NCBI GenBank assembly: GCA_947584775.1 | Contig: CANPWT010000059.1 | Location: 1-5,576 of the forward strand | Source of the DNA: an uncultured Clostridia bacterium | Lineage (GTDB): Bacteria > Bacillota > Clostridia > Christensenellales > UBA1242 | Length of the DNA: 5,576 nt | Direction: 5' to 3' | In this document: piece after piece, positions 1 through 4,209 of the stretch | Layout of the letters: each line of letters opens with the position of its first letter | How positions within the stretch are numbered: position 1 is the stretch's first letter | Program-made: the position numbers and the translations under genes | Notes under the pieces: model-generated | Database searches by the model: none | Seen by the model: the letters and a program-made list of their open reading frames with translations, nothing else | What the model was told of the DNA's origin: nothing

Positions 1-1361
1 TGCGAACCCTCTTCATAGCCAAAAGTTTTAAGTTTATCACATCTATAAAAGGCTTGTTTGTTTATTATTTGAACAGACTTAGGCACAATAAATTCAGTTA
101 TTGCGTTTTGCCTAAATGCACCTGAGCGTATTTCTGTTATGTTAACATCACCAAAATTAATTGTTGCAAGGTCTACACAATCTTTAAACAACCTTTCTGG
201 GATTGTTTTTAAGATAGTATTATCTTCAAAAATTACTGTTTTTAACCCACTACCTTCAAAAGCGCCATCACATAATAACAAAACTGAACCTGGTATTGTA
301 AATTCAGTAACCTGCTTACAATTTTTAAATGAAGCGGTGCCAATATATTCTAGTTGCGCACCATCTTCTATGTGTATTATGGTGTTTGTAGCATTTTGGA
401 AAGAGTGATTGTGTACTGCTTTCAGTGTATTAGGAATAAATAAATATGTCAAATTTGATAAATCAAACTCATCCCCTTGGAAATCAATCCCTGTAACTAA
501 ATTACCATCGTGCTTTCTAGGTAAAATTATTTCACTAGCATCGTGAGGCCTTAGCCATGCGGTATAATAAGGTGCATCAAAATAATCTTCTGTATAATAA
601 TCACCAGTTACCACATAGTCGGTTTGAAAACTCAATTTATCTAATGTGGCTTTTTTGGTGTATAGATGTGTGTCTGCACGCAAAATTTCCGATGTTGGAA
701 CGTGTTGGCCAGATAAATCTTCATTTAAAAACCAGCCAGGAGAATTTTCGTCTGTAATGCTTGCGTCTAGCAAAGTGGACAACACTGTGCCGTAATCTGC
801 AGTTACGCTTTGCTCTTCCCCGTCTATGTGATATGTAAGTGTGTATTGATTAACATCGTAATGCGCGGTGTATGTGCCATAATTATTGTCCGACAAAACA
901 AAGTTGTATGGGTTTTGGGTTATTTGTTGGCCGTTGTAATCCCAATATTTAAAAGTGTGGCCCTCAATTGCGTTGGCAAATAATTGAACATTGCTGCCCT
1001 TTTTGTATTGGTCATCCAAAACAACATCGTGCGAGGACGAGGTTGCGTTTACTTCAAAATCTAACGATGGCTCGCTAGGTGATGTTACATTATTGTTATT
1101 GTTGTTGTTATTGGGTTTATCTTTCCTTAGCCCGAGCACTAAGCCCACGCATAAAACAGCAAGTGCCAAAACAGTGGCAACAATGCCACTAATTATTGCT
1201 ATTATTCTACTTTTCTTTTTAGGTTTTATTATTTTTGTTTCGCTTGCTGGAACTTCTGTTGTTTTAGTGGTTTGCTCAGCCGCATTTTCATTTATATTTG
1301 CTGAATTTGTTTTGGCAGATTTTTTGCTTGCCTTTGTGGAATTATTTGTTGATTTTTCCAT
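1..1361 (-). CDS. BspA-like leucine-rich-repeat surface protein, N-terminally membrane anchored (3' end outside window)
   Basis: The open frame has 453 codons from ATG at 1361 and continues past the left edge, so the C-terminus is missing. Residues 1-50 are polar (Lys, Thr, Asn, Ser) and end in a basic KPKKKSR patch. Residues 53-77 form one hydrophobic helix, suggesting an N-in anchor with the rest outside the cell. An eight-asparagine linker follows (84-91). Residues about 100-170 and 172-238 resemble bacterial InlB-B/Flg_new-type beta repeats (GHTFKYW, YTLTYHIDGEEQSVTADYGT, then GWF and LYTKKA). From about 300 to the edge run LRR_5 (BspA/TpLRR) repeats, seen as F-I-P-x-S/T, GxxAFxxC and LKTV/LKTF signatures such as FTIPGSV, GAFEGSGLKTVIF, IRSGAF, FIVPKSV and QAFYRCDKLKTF. 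Such proteins usually act in adhesion or surface interaction; the ligand cannot be told. Start choice rests on the upstream AAAGGGGG and on the basic-plus-hydrophobic N-terminus. Family call is firm, function inferred. Confidence 0.9.
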   Translation of the reverse strand, partial: MEKSTNNSTKASKKSAKTNSANINENAAEQTTKTTEVPASETKIIKPKKKSRIIAIISGIVATVLALAVLCVGLVLGLRKDKPNNNNNNNNVTSPSEPSLDFEVNATSSSHDVVLDDQYKKGSNVQLFANAIEGHTFKYWDYNGQQITQNPYNFVLSDNNYGTYTAHYDVNQYTLTYHIDGEEQSVTADYGTVLSTLLDASITDENSPGWFLNEDLSGQHVPTSEILRADTHLYTKKATLDKLSFQTDYVVTGDYYTEDYFDAPYYTAWLRPHDASEIILPRKHDGNLVTGIDFQGDEFDLSNLTYLFIPNTLKAVHNHSFQNATNTIIHIEDGAQLEYIGTASFKNCKQVTEFTIPGSVLLLCDGAFEGSGLKTVIFEDNTILKTIPERLFKDCVDLATINFGDVNITEIRSGAFRQNAITEFIVPKSVQIINKQAFYRCDKLKTFGYEEGS

Positions 1362-1365
1362 AAAA

Positions 1366-1373
1366 CCCCCTTT
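1366..1373 (-). promoter_or_regulatory. Shine-Dalgarno of the LRR surface-protein gene
   Basis: On the minus strand AAAGGGGG ends four bases before the ATG at 1361. It is a G-rich match to the anti-Shine-Dalgarno and fixes that start. The next in-frame methionines do not occur near the N-terminus. Confidence 0.7.
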
Positions 1374-1405
1374 TTTTAGTATGCCTCATGTTTTGATATA
1401 CATAC

Positions 1406-1433
1406 ATTATGGCACAATTTGATTTTTTTGCAA
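1406..1433 (-). promoter_or_regulatory. Alternative, weaker minus-strand promoter for the LRR gene
   Basis: On the minus strand TTGCAA (1433-1428) and CATAAT (1411-1406) are 16 bases apart, a partial match to SigA hexamers. The -35 lies within a T6-GC-A6 palindrome. If used, it would give basal transcription independent of the poly-G tract. Much weaker than the perfect hexamers at 1485-1515. Confidence 0.3.
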
Positions 1434-1484
1434 AAAATACTTAATTTTACATTTTGCAACAAAAATCTACAAATACTCACATCC

Positions 1485-1515
1485 ATTATACCCCCCCCCC
1501 TTAGGGTTTTGTCAA
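1485..1515 (-). promoter_or_regulatory. SigA-type promoter with a homopolymeric G10 tract in its spacer (candidate phase-variable promoter)
   Basis: Read on the minus strand, a perfect -35 TTGACA (1515-1510) is followed after 19 bases by a perfect -10 TATAAT (1490-1485). The 19-base spacer is AAACCCTAA plus ten G. Upstream of the -35 (1516-1559) lies A/T-tract DNA that could act as an UP element. Transcription would start near 1478, giving a leader of about 117 nt before the LRR gene. A 17-base spacer is optimal, so with ten G the promoter should be weak and with eight G strong. The hexamers are direct observation; the switching is inference. Confidence 0.7.
1491..1500. repeat. Homopolymer tract of ten C (plus strand)
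   Basis: Ten consecutive C on the plus strand, flanked by TATA and TTAGGG, in otherwise AT-rich DNA. It is the only long G/C homopolymer in the window. It sits exactly between the -35 and -10 hexamers of the minus-strand promoter. Such tracts are prone to slipped-strand length change. The exact length could also be affected by sequencing or assembly error. Confidence 0.9.
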
Positions 1516-1632
1516 ATAAAATAAAACATTTTTTTTAAATAAATTTTAAAAATTTTTTAGTGCAACAAATTGCCATTAATTATTTTTCTACCTTTTGGAA
1601 AAGGAACAATGAGGGAAATTTTTATACGGGGA
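1516..1632. other. AT-rich intergenic segment without a recognisable gene
   Basis: The first half consists of A and T tracts (upstream of the minus-strand promoter); the second half has no clear promoter, terminator or structured element. Short open frames that start here run into the hairpin repeats and have no Shine-Dalgarno of note, so I do not call a gene. Confidence 0.5.
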
Positions 1633-1658
1633 CCCGCAAAACACAAATGTTTTGTGGG
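1633..1658. repeat. Hairpin repeat, type H, copy 1
   Basis: CCCGCAAAACA (1633-1643), loop CAAA, TGTTTTGTGGG (1648-1658): an 11-bp stem with one G-T pair. It is followed by the conserved tail GGAGCAAACAAA (1664-1675), which recurs after copy 2. Related to the hairpins at 1816-1840 and 1917-1941. Confidence 0.7.
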
Positions 1659-1686
1659 GGAAAGGAGCAAACAAACTTAGGCTTAT

Positions 1687-1705
1687 GTTTGCAATACTTG
1701 CAAAC
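1687..1705. repeat. Small hairpin with AATACTT apex, copy 1
   Basis: GTTTGCAA, loop TAC, TTGCAAAC: a perfect 8-bp stem. It follows the GGAGCAAACAAA tail of hairpin copy 1. The element at 1868-1890 occupies the same place after hairpin copy 2 and also carries AATACTTG in its apex, but with a different stem. Confidence 0.55.
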
Positions 1706-1744
1706 TAGCAAAAGCGCCGTTTGCGACGCGTGCCCTCATTTTAC

Positions 1745-1805
1745 GGGCGAAAATTTGCCGATAAATGAGGTTTGTTATACCTAACAAACCGATTAAAGAG
1801 GCAAA
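1745..1805. repeat. 61-nt structured repeat unit, copy 1
   Basis: It starts with GGGCGAAAATTTGCC and ends with GGCAAA. In between lies a perfect 9-bp hairpin GGTTTGTTA / TAACAAACC with loop TACC (1769-1790). Copy 2 (1947-2007) has the same length and by my count matches at 52 of 61 positions. In copy 2 the two inner stem pairs T-A, T-A are replaced by G-C, C-G, so pairing is kept. The outer pairing here is only TTTGCC/GGCAAA. Function unknown: a dispersed repeat, a structured RNA, or a remnant of a mobile element. Confidence 0.7.
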
Positions 1806-1808
1806 AGA

Positions 1809-1842
1809 CAGGGCTCCCGCAAAAATTTACTTTTTGTGGGAA
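1809..1842. repeat. Hairpin repeat, type H, copy 2
   Basis: The 34-nt block matches 1910-1943 except at three positions. Its stem is CCCGCAAAAA (1816-1825) / TTTTTGTGGG (1831-1840) with loop TTTAC. It begins right after the 61-nt unit copy 1 and is followed by GGAGCAAACAAA (1846-1857), as after copy 1. Confidence 0.75.
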
Positions 1843-1867
1843 CGAGGAGCAAACAAATAAAAAGCGA

Positions 1868-1890
1868 ATTTACGAATACTTGGAGTAAAT
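1868..1890. repeat. Small hairpin with AATACTT apex, copy 2
   Basis: ATTTAC (1868-1873) pairs with GTAAAT (1885-1890) around GAATACTTGGA. Compared with GTTTGC/GCAAAC in copy 1 (1687-1705), two base pairs have changed on both sides, which keeps the stem. The stem is short, so this is the weakest member of the array. Confidence 0.4.
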
Positions 1891-1909
1891 GAACATTGAC
1901 GCGTTAAAA

Positions 1910-1943
1910 CAGGGCTCCCACAAAAACTTATTTTTTGTGGGAA
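1910..1943. repeat. Hairpin repeat, type H, copy 3
   Basis: CCCACAAAAA (1917-1926), loop CTTAT, TTTTTGTGGG (1932-1941): a perfect 10-bp stem. The G-T pair of copy 2 is a regular A-T pair here. It leads directly into the second 61-nt unit, an order different from copies 1 and 2. Confidence 0.75.
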
Positions 1944-1946
1944 TAA

Positions 1947-2016
1947 GGGCGAAAATTTGCCGAAAGATGAGGTTTGGCACACCTGCCAAAACGATTAAAA
2001 AGGCAAATTTTCGCCC
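1947..2016. repeat. 61-nt structured repeat unit, copy 2, closed by perfect 15-bp inverted repeats
   Basis: GGGCGAAAATTTGCC (1947-1961) and GGCAAATTTTCGCCC (2002-2016) are exact inverted repeats. They enclose an inner stem TTTGGCA (1973-1979) / TGCCAAA (1984-1990) with loop CACC. The whole forms a roughly 70-nt two-level hairpin. It ends 54 bases before the sigK start, so if transcribed it lies in the sigK leader. There is no U-run after the 15-bp stem, so it is not an ordinary intrinsic terminator. Confidence 0.75.
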
Positions 2017-2034
2017 GGGACATACAAAATTTTC

Positions 2035-2066
2035 CACCTTTCGACATAAATATACCTATCGAGGTG
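2035..2066 (+). promoter_or_regulatory. Possible hairpin masking the sigK Shine-Dalgarno
   Basis: CACCTttCGA (2035-2044) can pair with TCGAGGTG (2059-2066) across a 14-nt loop. GAGGTG (2061-2066) is the Shine-Dalgarno of sigK, four bases before its ATG, and supports the start at 2071. In RNA the site would be partly hidden, which could tune translation. The Shine-Dalgarno is well supported; the control is inference. Confidence 0.4.
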
Positions 2067-2070
2067 AAAA

Positions 2071-2757
2071 ATGGTTTTTGAAACGCTGGGTCAGTTTATG
2101 AGCAAACTAATGTTCTTCCACGGCATGGTAAATGAATATAACGGCTTCCCTAAGGCGTTAACAAAGGCAAAAGAGGACGAACTGATTGAACGGATGCACG
2201 CGGGAGATAGTGAGGCGCGAACGCAATTAATTAACCACAATTTGCGCTTGGTGGCGCACGTTGCAAAAAAATATTTAGGAACAAGCGAGGCGGACGATTT
2301 GATATCGGTTGGCTCTATTGGATTAATTAAGGCCATTGATAGTTTTAAAAAAGACAAGGGCTCGCAACTTTCCACCTATGCCAGCAGGTGCATTGAAAAC
2401 GAAATTTTAATGCTACTGCGCGCAAATAAAAAACACCGAATTTGTGTAAGCATTGAAGAAACAATTGGCACAGACAAGGATGGCAGCGAACTTACAATTA
2501 AAGACATTATTCCGCAAGATGTTGAATTAGACCCAGACAATATTGTGGAAAAGCGCGTTATGTTTGAAAAGGTTAAAAAGGCGATGAAAGAAACTTTGTC
2601 TGAGCGGGAATACAAAATTATAAGTTTACGCTACGGCCTGATTGACGGCAAAGAATTGACGCAGCAAGAAGTGGCAGATATTTTAAACATTAGCCGAAGT
2701 TATATTTCCCGCATTGAAAACAAAGCATTGGCGCTGTTAAAAAAATTTAACTTTTAA
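2071..2757 (+). CDS. sigK: RNA polymerase sporulation sigma factor SigK (pro-SigK)
   Basis: This 228-residue protein directs RNA polymerase to late mother-cell sporulation genes. Region 2 spans about residues 45-120 with NHNLRLVAHVAKKY, DDLISVGSIGLIKAI and STYASRCIENEILMLLRANK; these are near-identical in SigK/SigE. Region 4 (about 170-225) contains LSEREYKIISLRYGL and the helix-turn-helix LTQQEVADILNISRSYISRIENKAL. HNLRLVAHVAKK, TDKDGSE and ISRSYISRIE favour SigK over SigE. Residues 1-20 (MVFETLGQFMSKLMFFHGMV) resemble the Bacillus pro-sequence removed by SpoIVFB, and start at the ATG preceded by GAGGTG; an inner ATG at 2098 would lose it. The gene is intact, with no skin-type interruption. 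Its codons look richer in G/C than the two AT-rich genes downstream. Transcription is expected from a SigE promoter, only weakly suggested upstream. Confidence 0.93.
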   Translation: MVFETLGQFMSKLMFFHGMVNEYNGFPKALTKAKEDELIERMHAGDSEARTQLINHNLRLVAHVAKKYLGTSEADDLISVGSIGLIKAIDSFKKDKGSQLSTYASRCIENEILMLLRANKKHRICVSIEETIGTDKDGSELTIKDIIPQDVELDPDNIVEKRVMFEKVKKAMKETLSEREYKIISLRYGLIDGKELTQQEVADILNISRSYISRIENKALALLKKFNF

Positions 2758-2768
2758 ATAAAAGCATA

Positions 2769-2796
2769 TTGACAAATGGCAAATTTATGCTATAAT
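2769..2796 (+). promoter_or_regulatory. Consensus SigA promoter for the second sigma-like gene, predicting a leaderless mRNA
   Basis: TTGACA (2769-2774), a 16-base spacer and TATAAT (2791-2796), with the extended -10 TATG at 2786-2789. Six bases separate the -10 from ATG 2803, so the expected start point is the A of that ATG. It lies 11 bases past the sigK stop. It resembles the rnpB promoter (5432-5459) across the spacer as well as the hexamers. Confidence 0.85.
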
Positions 2797-2802
2797 TTGG
2801 GC

Positions 2803-3462
2803 ATGATAAACACAATTAATAATAATTTAATAAGAACACTTATAGATAACTTTTATTCCAACCCTGATTTTGACGAAAAAAAATATATTTCCCGCGCTAA
2901 GAAAGGCGATGAAGAGGCAATTCAACTTATCATGGGTAAGTATGCCCCACTTGTTGAACAATATTTGCTATTCATCCCGCACGATGAAAACGACGAGGAA
3001 GATTTGTTAAATCATGGTCTTACCAAAATTAAGGATGCAATTGATTATTATAATTTAAACAGAAAAAGAACATCATTTAATAAATATTGCAGCGTGATAA
3101 TTTTTAATTCATTAGTAAGTTATAACGACAAATTAAAACACCCAAATAATGAAATATTTTTTGACGACATCCCAACAGTTTACGGCCCTAATACAACGCT
3201 TGTTTGCAATATGGACTTGGATGATATTGCCGAACAATCATATGAAAAAGAAAAATTGCTAGAATTTATGAAAACTCAACTAACGCCGCTTGAATATAAC
3301 ATTATTTGTTTAAAATTTGGCTTTACTGATGAAGGGCCGCTAACCCACAAACAAATAGGCATGAAATTGGGTTTGTCAAGAGGTGCGGTAACTGAAAGAG
3401 TGTTGCGCATTCTTGATAAATTTAGAAATCCAAAATATAAACTTAAAAATTTATTAGATTAA
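2803..3462 (+). CDS. Divergent sigma-70 family protein
   Basis: A 219-residue protein that keeps the outline of a two-domain sigma factor. Residues about 28-110 align with region 2: AKKGDEEAIQLIMGKYAPLVEQY corresponds to GDSEARTQLINHNLRLVAHV of SigK, and DLLNHGLTKIKDAIDYYN to DLISVGSIGLIKAIDSF. The usually conserved CIENEIL part is replaced by CSVIIFNSLVSYNDK, so -10 recognition probably differs. Residues 159-208 are region 4, with LTPLEYNIICLKFGFTDEG and the helix-turn-helix LTHKQIGMKLGLSRGAVTERVLRILDKF. I place the start at ATG 2803 rather than 2776, because 2776 lies in the promoter spacer; neither has a Shine-Dalgarno. With its own vegetative-type promoter next to sigK, it may be an alternative sigma factor or a sigma-like regulator. 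Target genes are unknown; a degenerate non-functional paralogue is possible. Confidence 0.8.
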   Translation: MINTINNNLIRTLIDNFYSNPDFDEKKYISRAKKGDEEAIQLIMGKYAPLVEQYLLFIPHDENDEEDLLNHGLTKIKDAIDYYNLNRKRTSFNKYCSVIIFNSLVSYNDKLKHPNNEIFFDDIPTVYGPNTTLVCNMDLDDIAEQSYEKEKLLEFMKTQLTPLEYNIICLKFGFTDEGPLTHKQIGMKLGLSRGAVTERVLRILDKFRNPKYKLKNLLD

Positions 3463-3488
3463 AAAAACACCTTAACGGTGCTTTTTTT
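3461..3488. terminator. Bidirectional intrinsic terminator between convergent genes
   Basis: An A-run, CACC (3468-3471), loop TTAAC, GGTG (3477-3480), then a T-run (3482-3488). The stem is short, but the A and T runs provide a U-tract in both directions. It serves the sigma-like gene (stop at 3462) and the minus-strand gene, whose stop codon (3487-3489) overlaps the T-run. Confidence 0.65.
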
Positions 3489-3942
3489 ATTGATTAATTG
3501 CGGATTGTTGTTCGTATGCCATTTGCCTTGCTTTATAAACATACTCCCTTAATTCGTTGGCATTGTTAACTAATTGGTTAATTTCACCAAGGTCATTTGC
3601 TTGCCTTTTTGCCTGGATTAACAAATTGTCTATCACTTCTATTATGCCGCTATAAAAAGATTGGTTTAAAAACAGTGTTTTATCTATATCTTTTAAACAA
3701 ATTGTGCCGTTTACAAAATCGTAAAAGGTTTGGCCAACCTCTGTTTTTTGATTGGTTATGTTGCCAAGCAGGTCCAGATATTGCCACTCCCCGCCTGTTG
3801 CATCCTTAACCGACATAAAAGCAGAATTTGCGTTTGCAGGTTTAGAAAAAAGATAATGTTTAGGGTTAAAAATGCTGTCGCCAAGTTTGATTATACCCTC
3901 TTTATTTTTCCCTTCTATCATTTGTTGGATATATGTTTTCAT
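3487..3942 (-). CDS. Hypothetical soluble 151-residue protein
   Basis: I do not recognise this protein. It has no signal peptide or membrane segment. Residues 1-90 are mixed, with SIFNPKHYLF and GGEWQYLDLLGNI; the last 60 residues (from about NQSFYSGIIEV to the end) are strongly helical and Gln/Asn/Ala-rich, with a possible coiled coil (QAKRQANDLGEINQLVNNANELREYVYKARQMAYEQQ). No catalytic motif is seen. It is likely a real gene: it has a full TTGACA-N17-TACATT promoter, an AAAGGG Shine-Dalgarno eight bases before the ATG, and a terminator at its stop. It is convergent with the sigma-like gene and divergent from the transglutaminase gene, so it forms its own transcription unit. Confidence 0.8.
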   Translation of the reverse strand: MKTYIQQMIEGKNKEGIIKLGDSIFNPKHYLFSKPANANSAFMSVKDATGGEWQYLDLLGNITNQKTEVGQTFYDFVNGTICLKDIDKTLFLNQSFYSGIIEVIDNLLIQAKRQANDLGEINQLVNNANELREYVYKARQMAYEQQSAINQ

Positions 3943-3950
3943 TTGTGTTA

Positions 3951-3956
3951 CCCTTT
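3951..3956 (-). promoter_or_regulatory. Shine-Dalgarno of the 151-residue protein gene
   Basis: AAAGGG on the minus strand, eight bases before ATG 3942. It contrasts with the two plus-strand genes that lack any such site. Confidence 0.65.
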
Positions 3957-3965
3957 ATATTTTTT

Positions 3966-3994
3966 AATGTAACATAATAACGCCCGGTTGTCAA
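3966..3994 (-). promoter_or_regulatory. SigA-type promoter of the 151-residue protein gene
   Basis: On the minus strand TTGACA (3994-3989), a 17-base spacer and TACATT (3971-3966), with the extended -10 TATG directly upstream. The predicted leader is only about 17 nt long but includes the Shine-Dalgarno. Confidence 0.75.
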
Positions 3995-4037
3995 TATCTT
4001 TTTTTGGTTGGTTCACATTTTAAGTTTAGATATTGCT

Positions 4038-4087
4038 AAATCTGTTGTAATTACAACAAAATTGGCGTTTTATTTTCGGGAATATAA
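4038..4087. repeat. 50-bp direct repeat, left copy
   Basis: Matches 5348-5397 at 48 of 50 positions (differences at 4068 and 4072), 1310 bp apart, flanking the transglutaminase gene. It contains the perfect 16-bp palindrome TGTTGTAATTACAACA (4043-4058) and ATTGGCG, TTTTCGGGAATATAA. The similarity continues downstream in gapped form to about 4130. Confidence 0.9.
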
Positions 4088-4107
4088 AATTTTAAATAAA
4101 TTTAAAA

Positions 4108-4130
4108 ATGGTGAAACTCATATTATAAAT
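4108..4130 (+). promoter_or_regulatory. Decayed copy of the rnpB promoter region
   Basis: ATGGTGAAACTC followed by ATATTATAAAT aligns with ATGGTAAAACT and ATGTTAAAAT at 5439-5459, with small gaps. The TTGACA present at 5432-5437 has no counterpart here, as if about 13 bases were lost between the preceding ATTTAAAA and this block. Probably inactive. Judged by eye, so moderate confidence. Confidence 0.45.
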
Positions 4131-4160
4131 ATAGTTGATACCGAGCGATGAATTCTTCCC

Positions 4161-4172
4161 TAATCATGATTA
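4161..4172. promoter_or_regulatory. Perfect 12-bp palindrome next to the transglutaminase promoter (candidate operator)
   Basis: TAATCATGATTA is fully self-complementary and ends two bases before the -35 TTGACA at 4175. Its place suits a repressor or activator site. No regulator can be named, and a chance palindrome is possible in AT-rich DNA. Confidence 0.35.
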
Positions 4173-4174
4173 AG

Positions 4175-4203
4175 TTGACAAATTTTTAAATTAGAGTTAA
4201 AAT
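4175..4203 (+). promoter_or_regulatory. SigA-type promoter of the transglutaminase gene, predicting a leaderless mRNA
   Basis: TTGACA (4175-4180), a 17-base spacer and TAAAAT (4198-4203). Exactly six bases (AAAGAT) separate the -10 from ATG 4210, so the predicted start point is the A of the start codon, as for the gene at 2803. No Shine-Dalgarno can exist between them. Confidence 0.8.
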
Positions 4204-4209
4204 AAAGAT

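Noticed and set aside
139..408. Plus-strand open frame of 89 codons
   Set aside because: It lies antisense to the LRR surface-protein gene, has no Shine-Dalgarno or domain, and is a shadow of the minus-strand frame.
991..1422. Plus-strand open frame of 143 codons with hydrophobic stretches
   Set aside because: Antisense to the N-terminus of the LRR gene; the Leu runs come from reading the Asn-repeat and transmembrane codons backwards.
1485..1506. CCC-TTA-GGG at the edge of the C-tract as a terminator hairpin
   Set aside because: The stem is only three pairs and has no U-run; the perfect promoter hexamers explain the site better.
1560..1784. Plus-strand open frame of 74 codons
   Set aside because: It is translated through hairpin copy 1 and part of the 61-nt repeat; no Shine-Dalgarno, promoter or protein motif. 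The sequence is better explained by the structured repeats.
1633..2016. CRISPR array
   Set aside because: Repeats differ in type and length, spacing is irregular and no cas gene is present; the copies show paired stem changes instead of constant repeats with unique spacers.
1889..2101. Plus-strand open frame of 70 codons overlapping the sigK start
   Set aside because: It reads through hairpin copy 3 and the 61-nt unit copy 2; its peptide simply mirrors the repeats and runs into sigK in another frame.
2091..2615. Two minus-strand open frames opposite sigK
   Set aside because: Shadows of the sigK coding frame with no promoter or ribosome-binding site.
3597..3972. Two plus-strand open frames opposite the 151-residue gene
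   Set aside because: Shadows of the minus-strand gene, which has a full promoter, Shine-Dalgarno and terminator.
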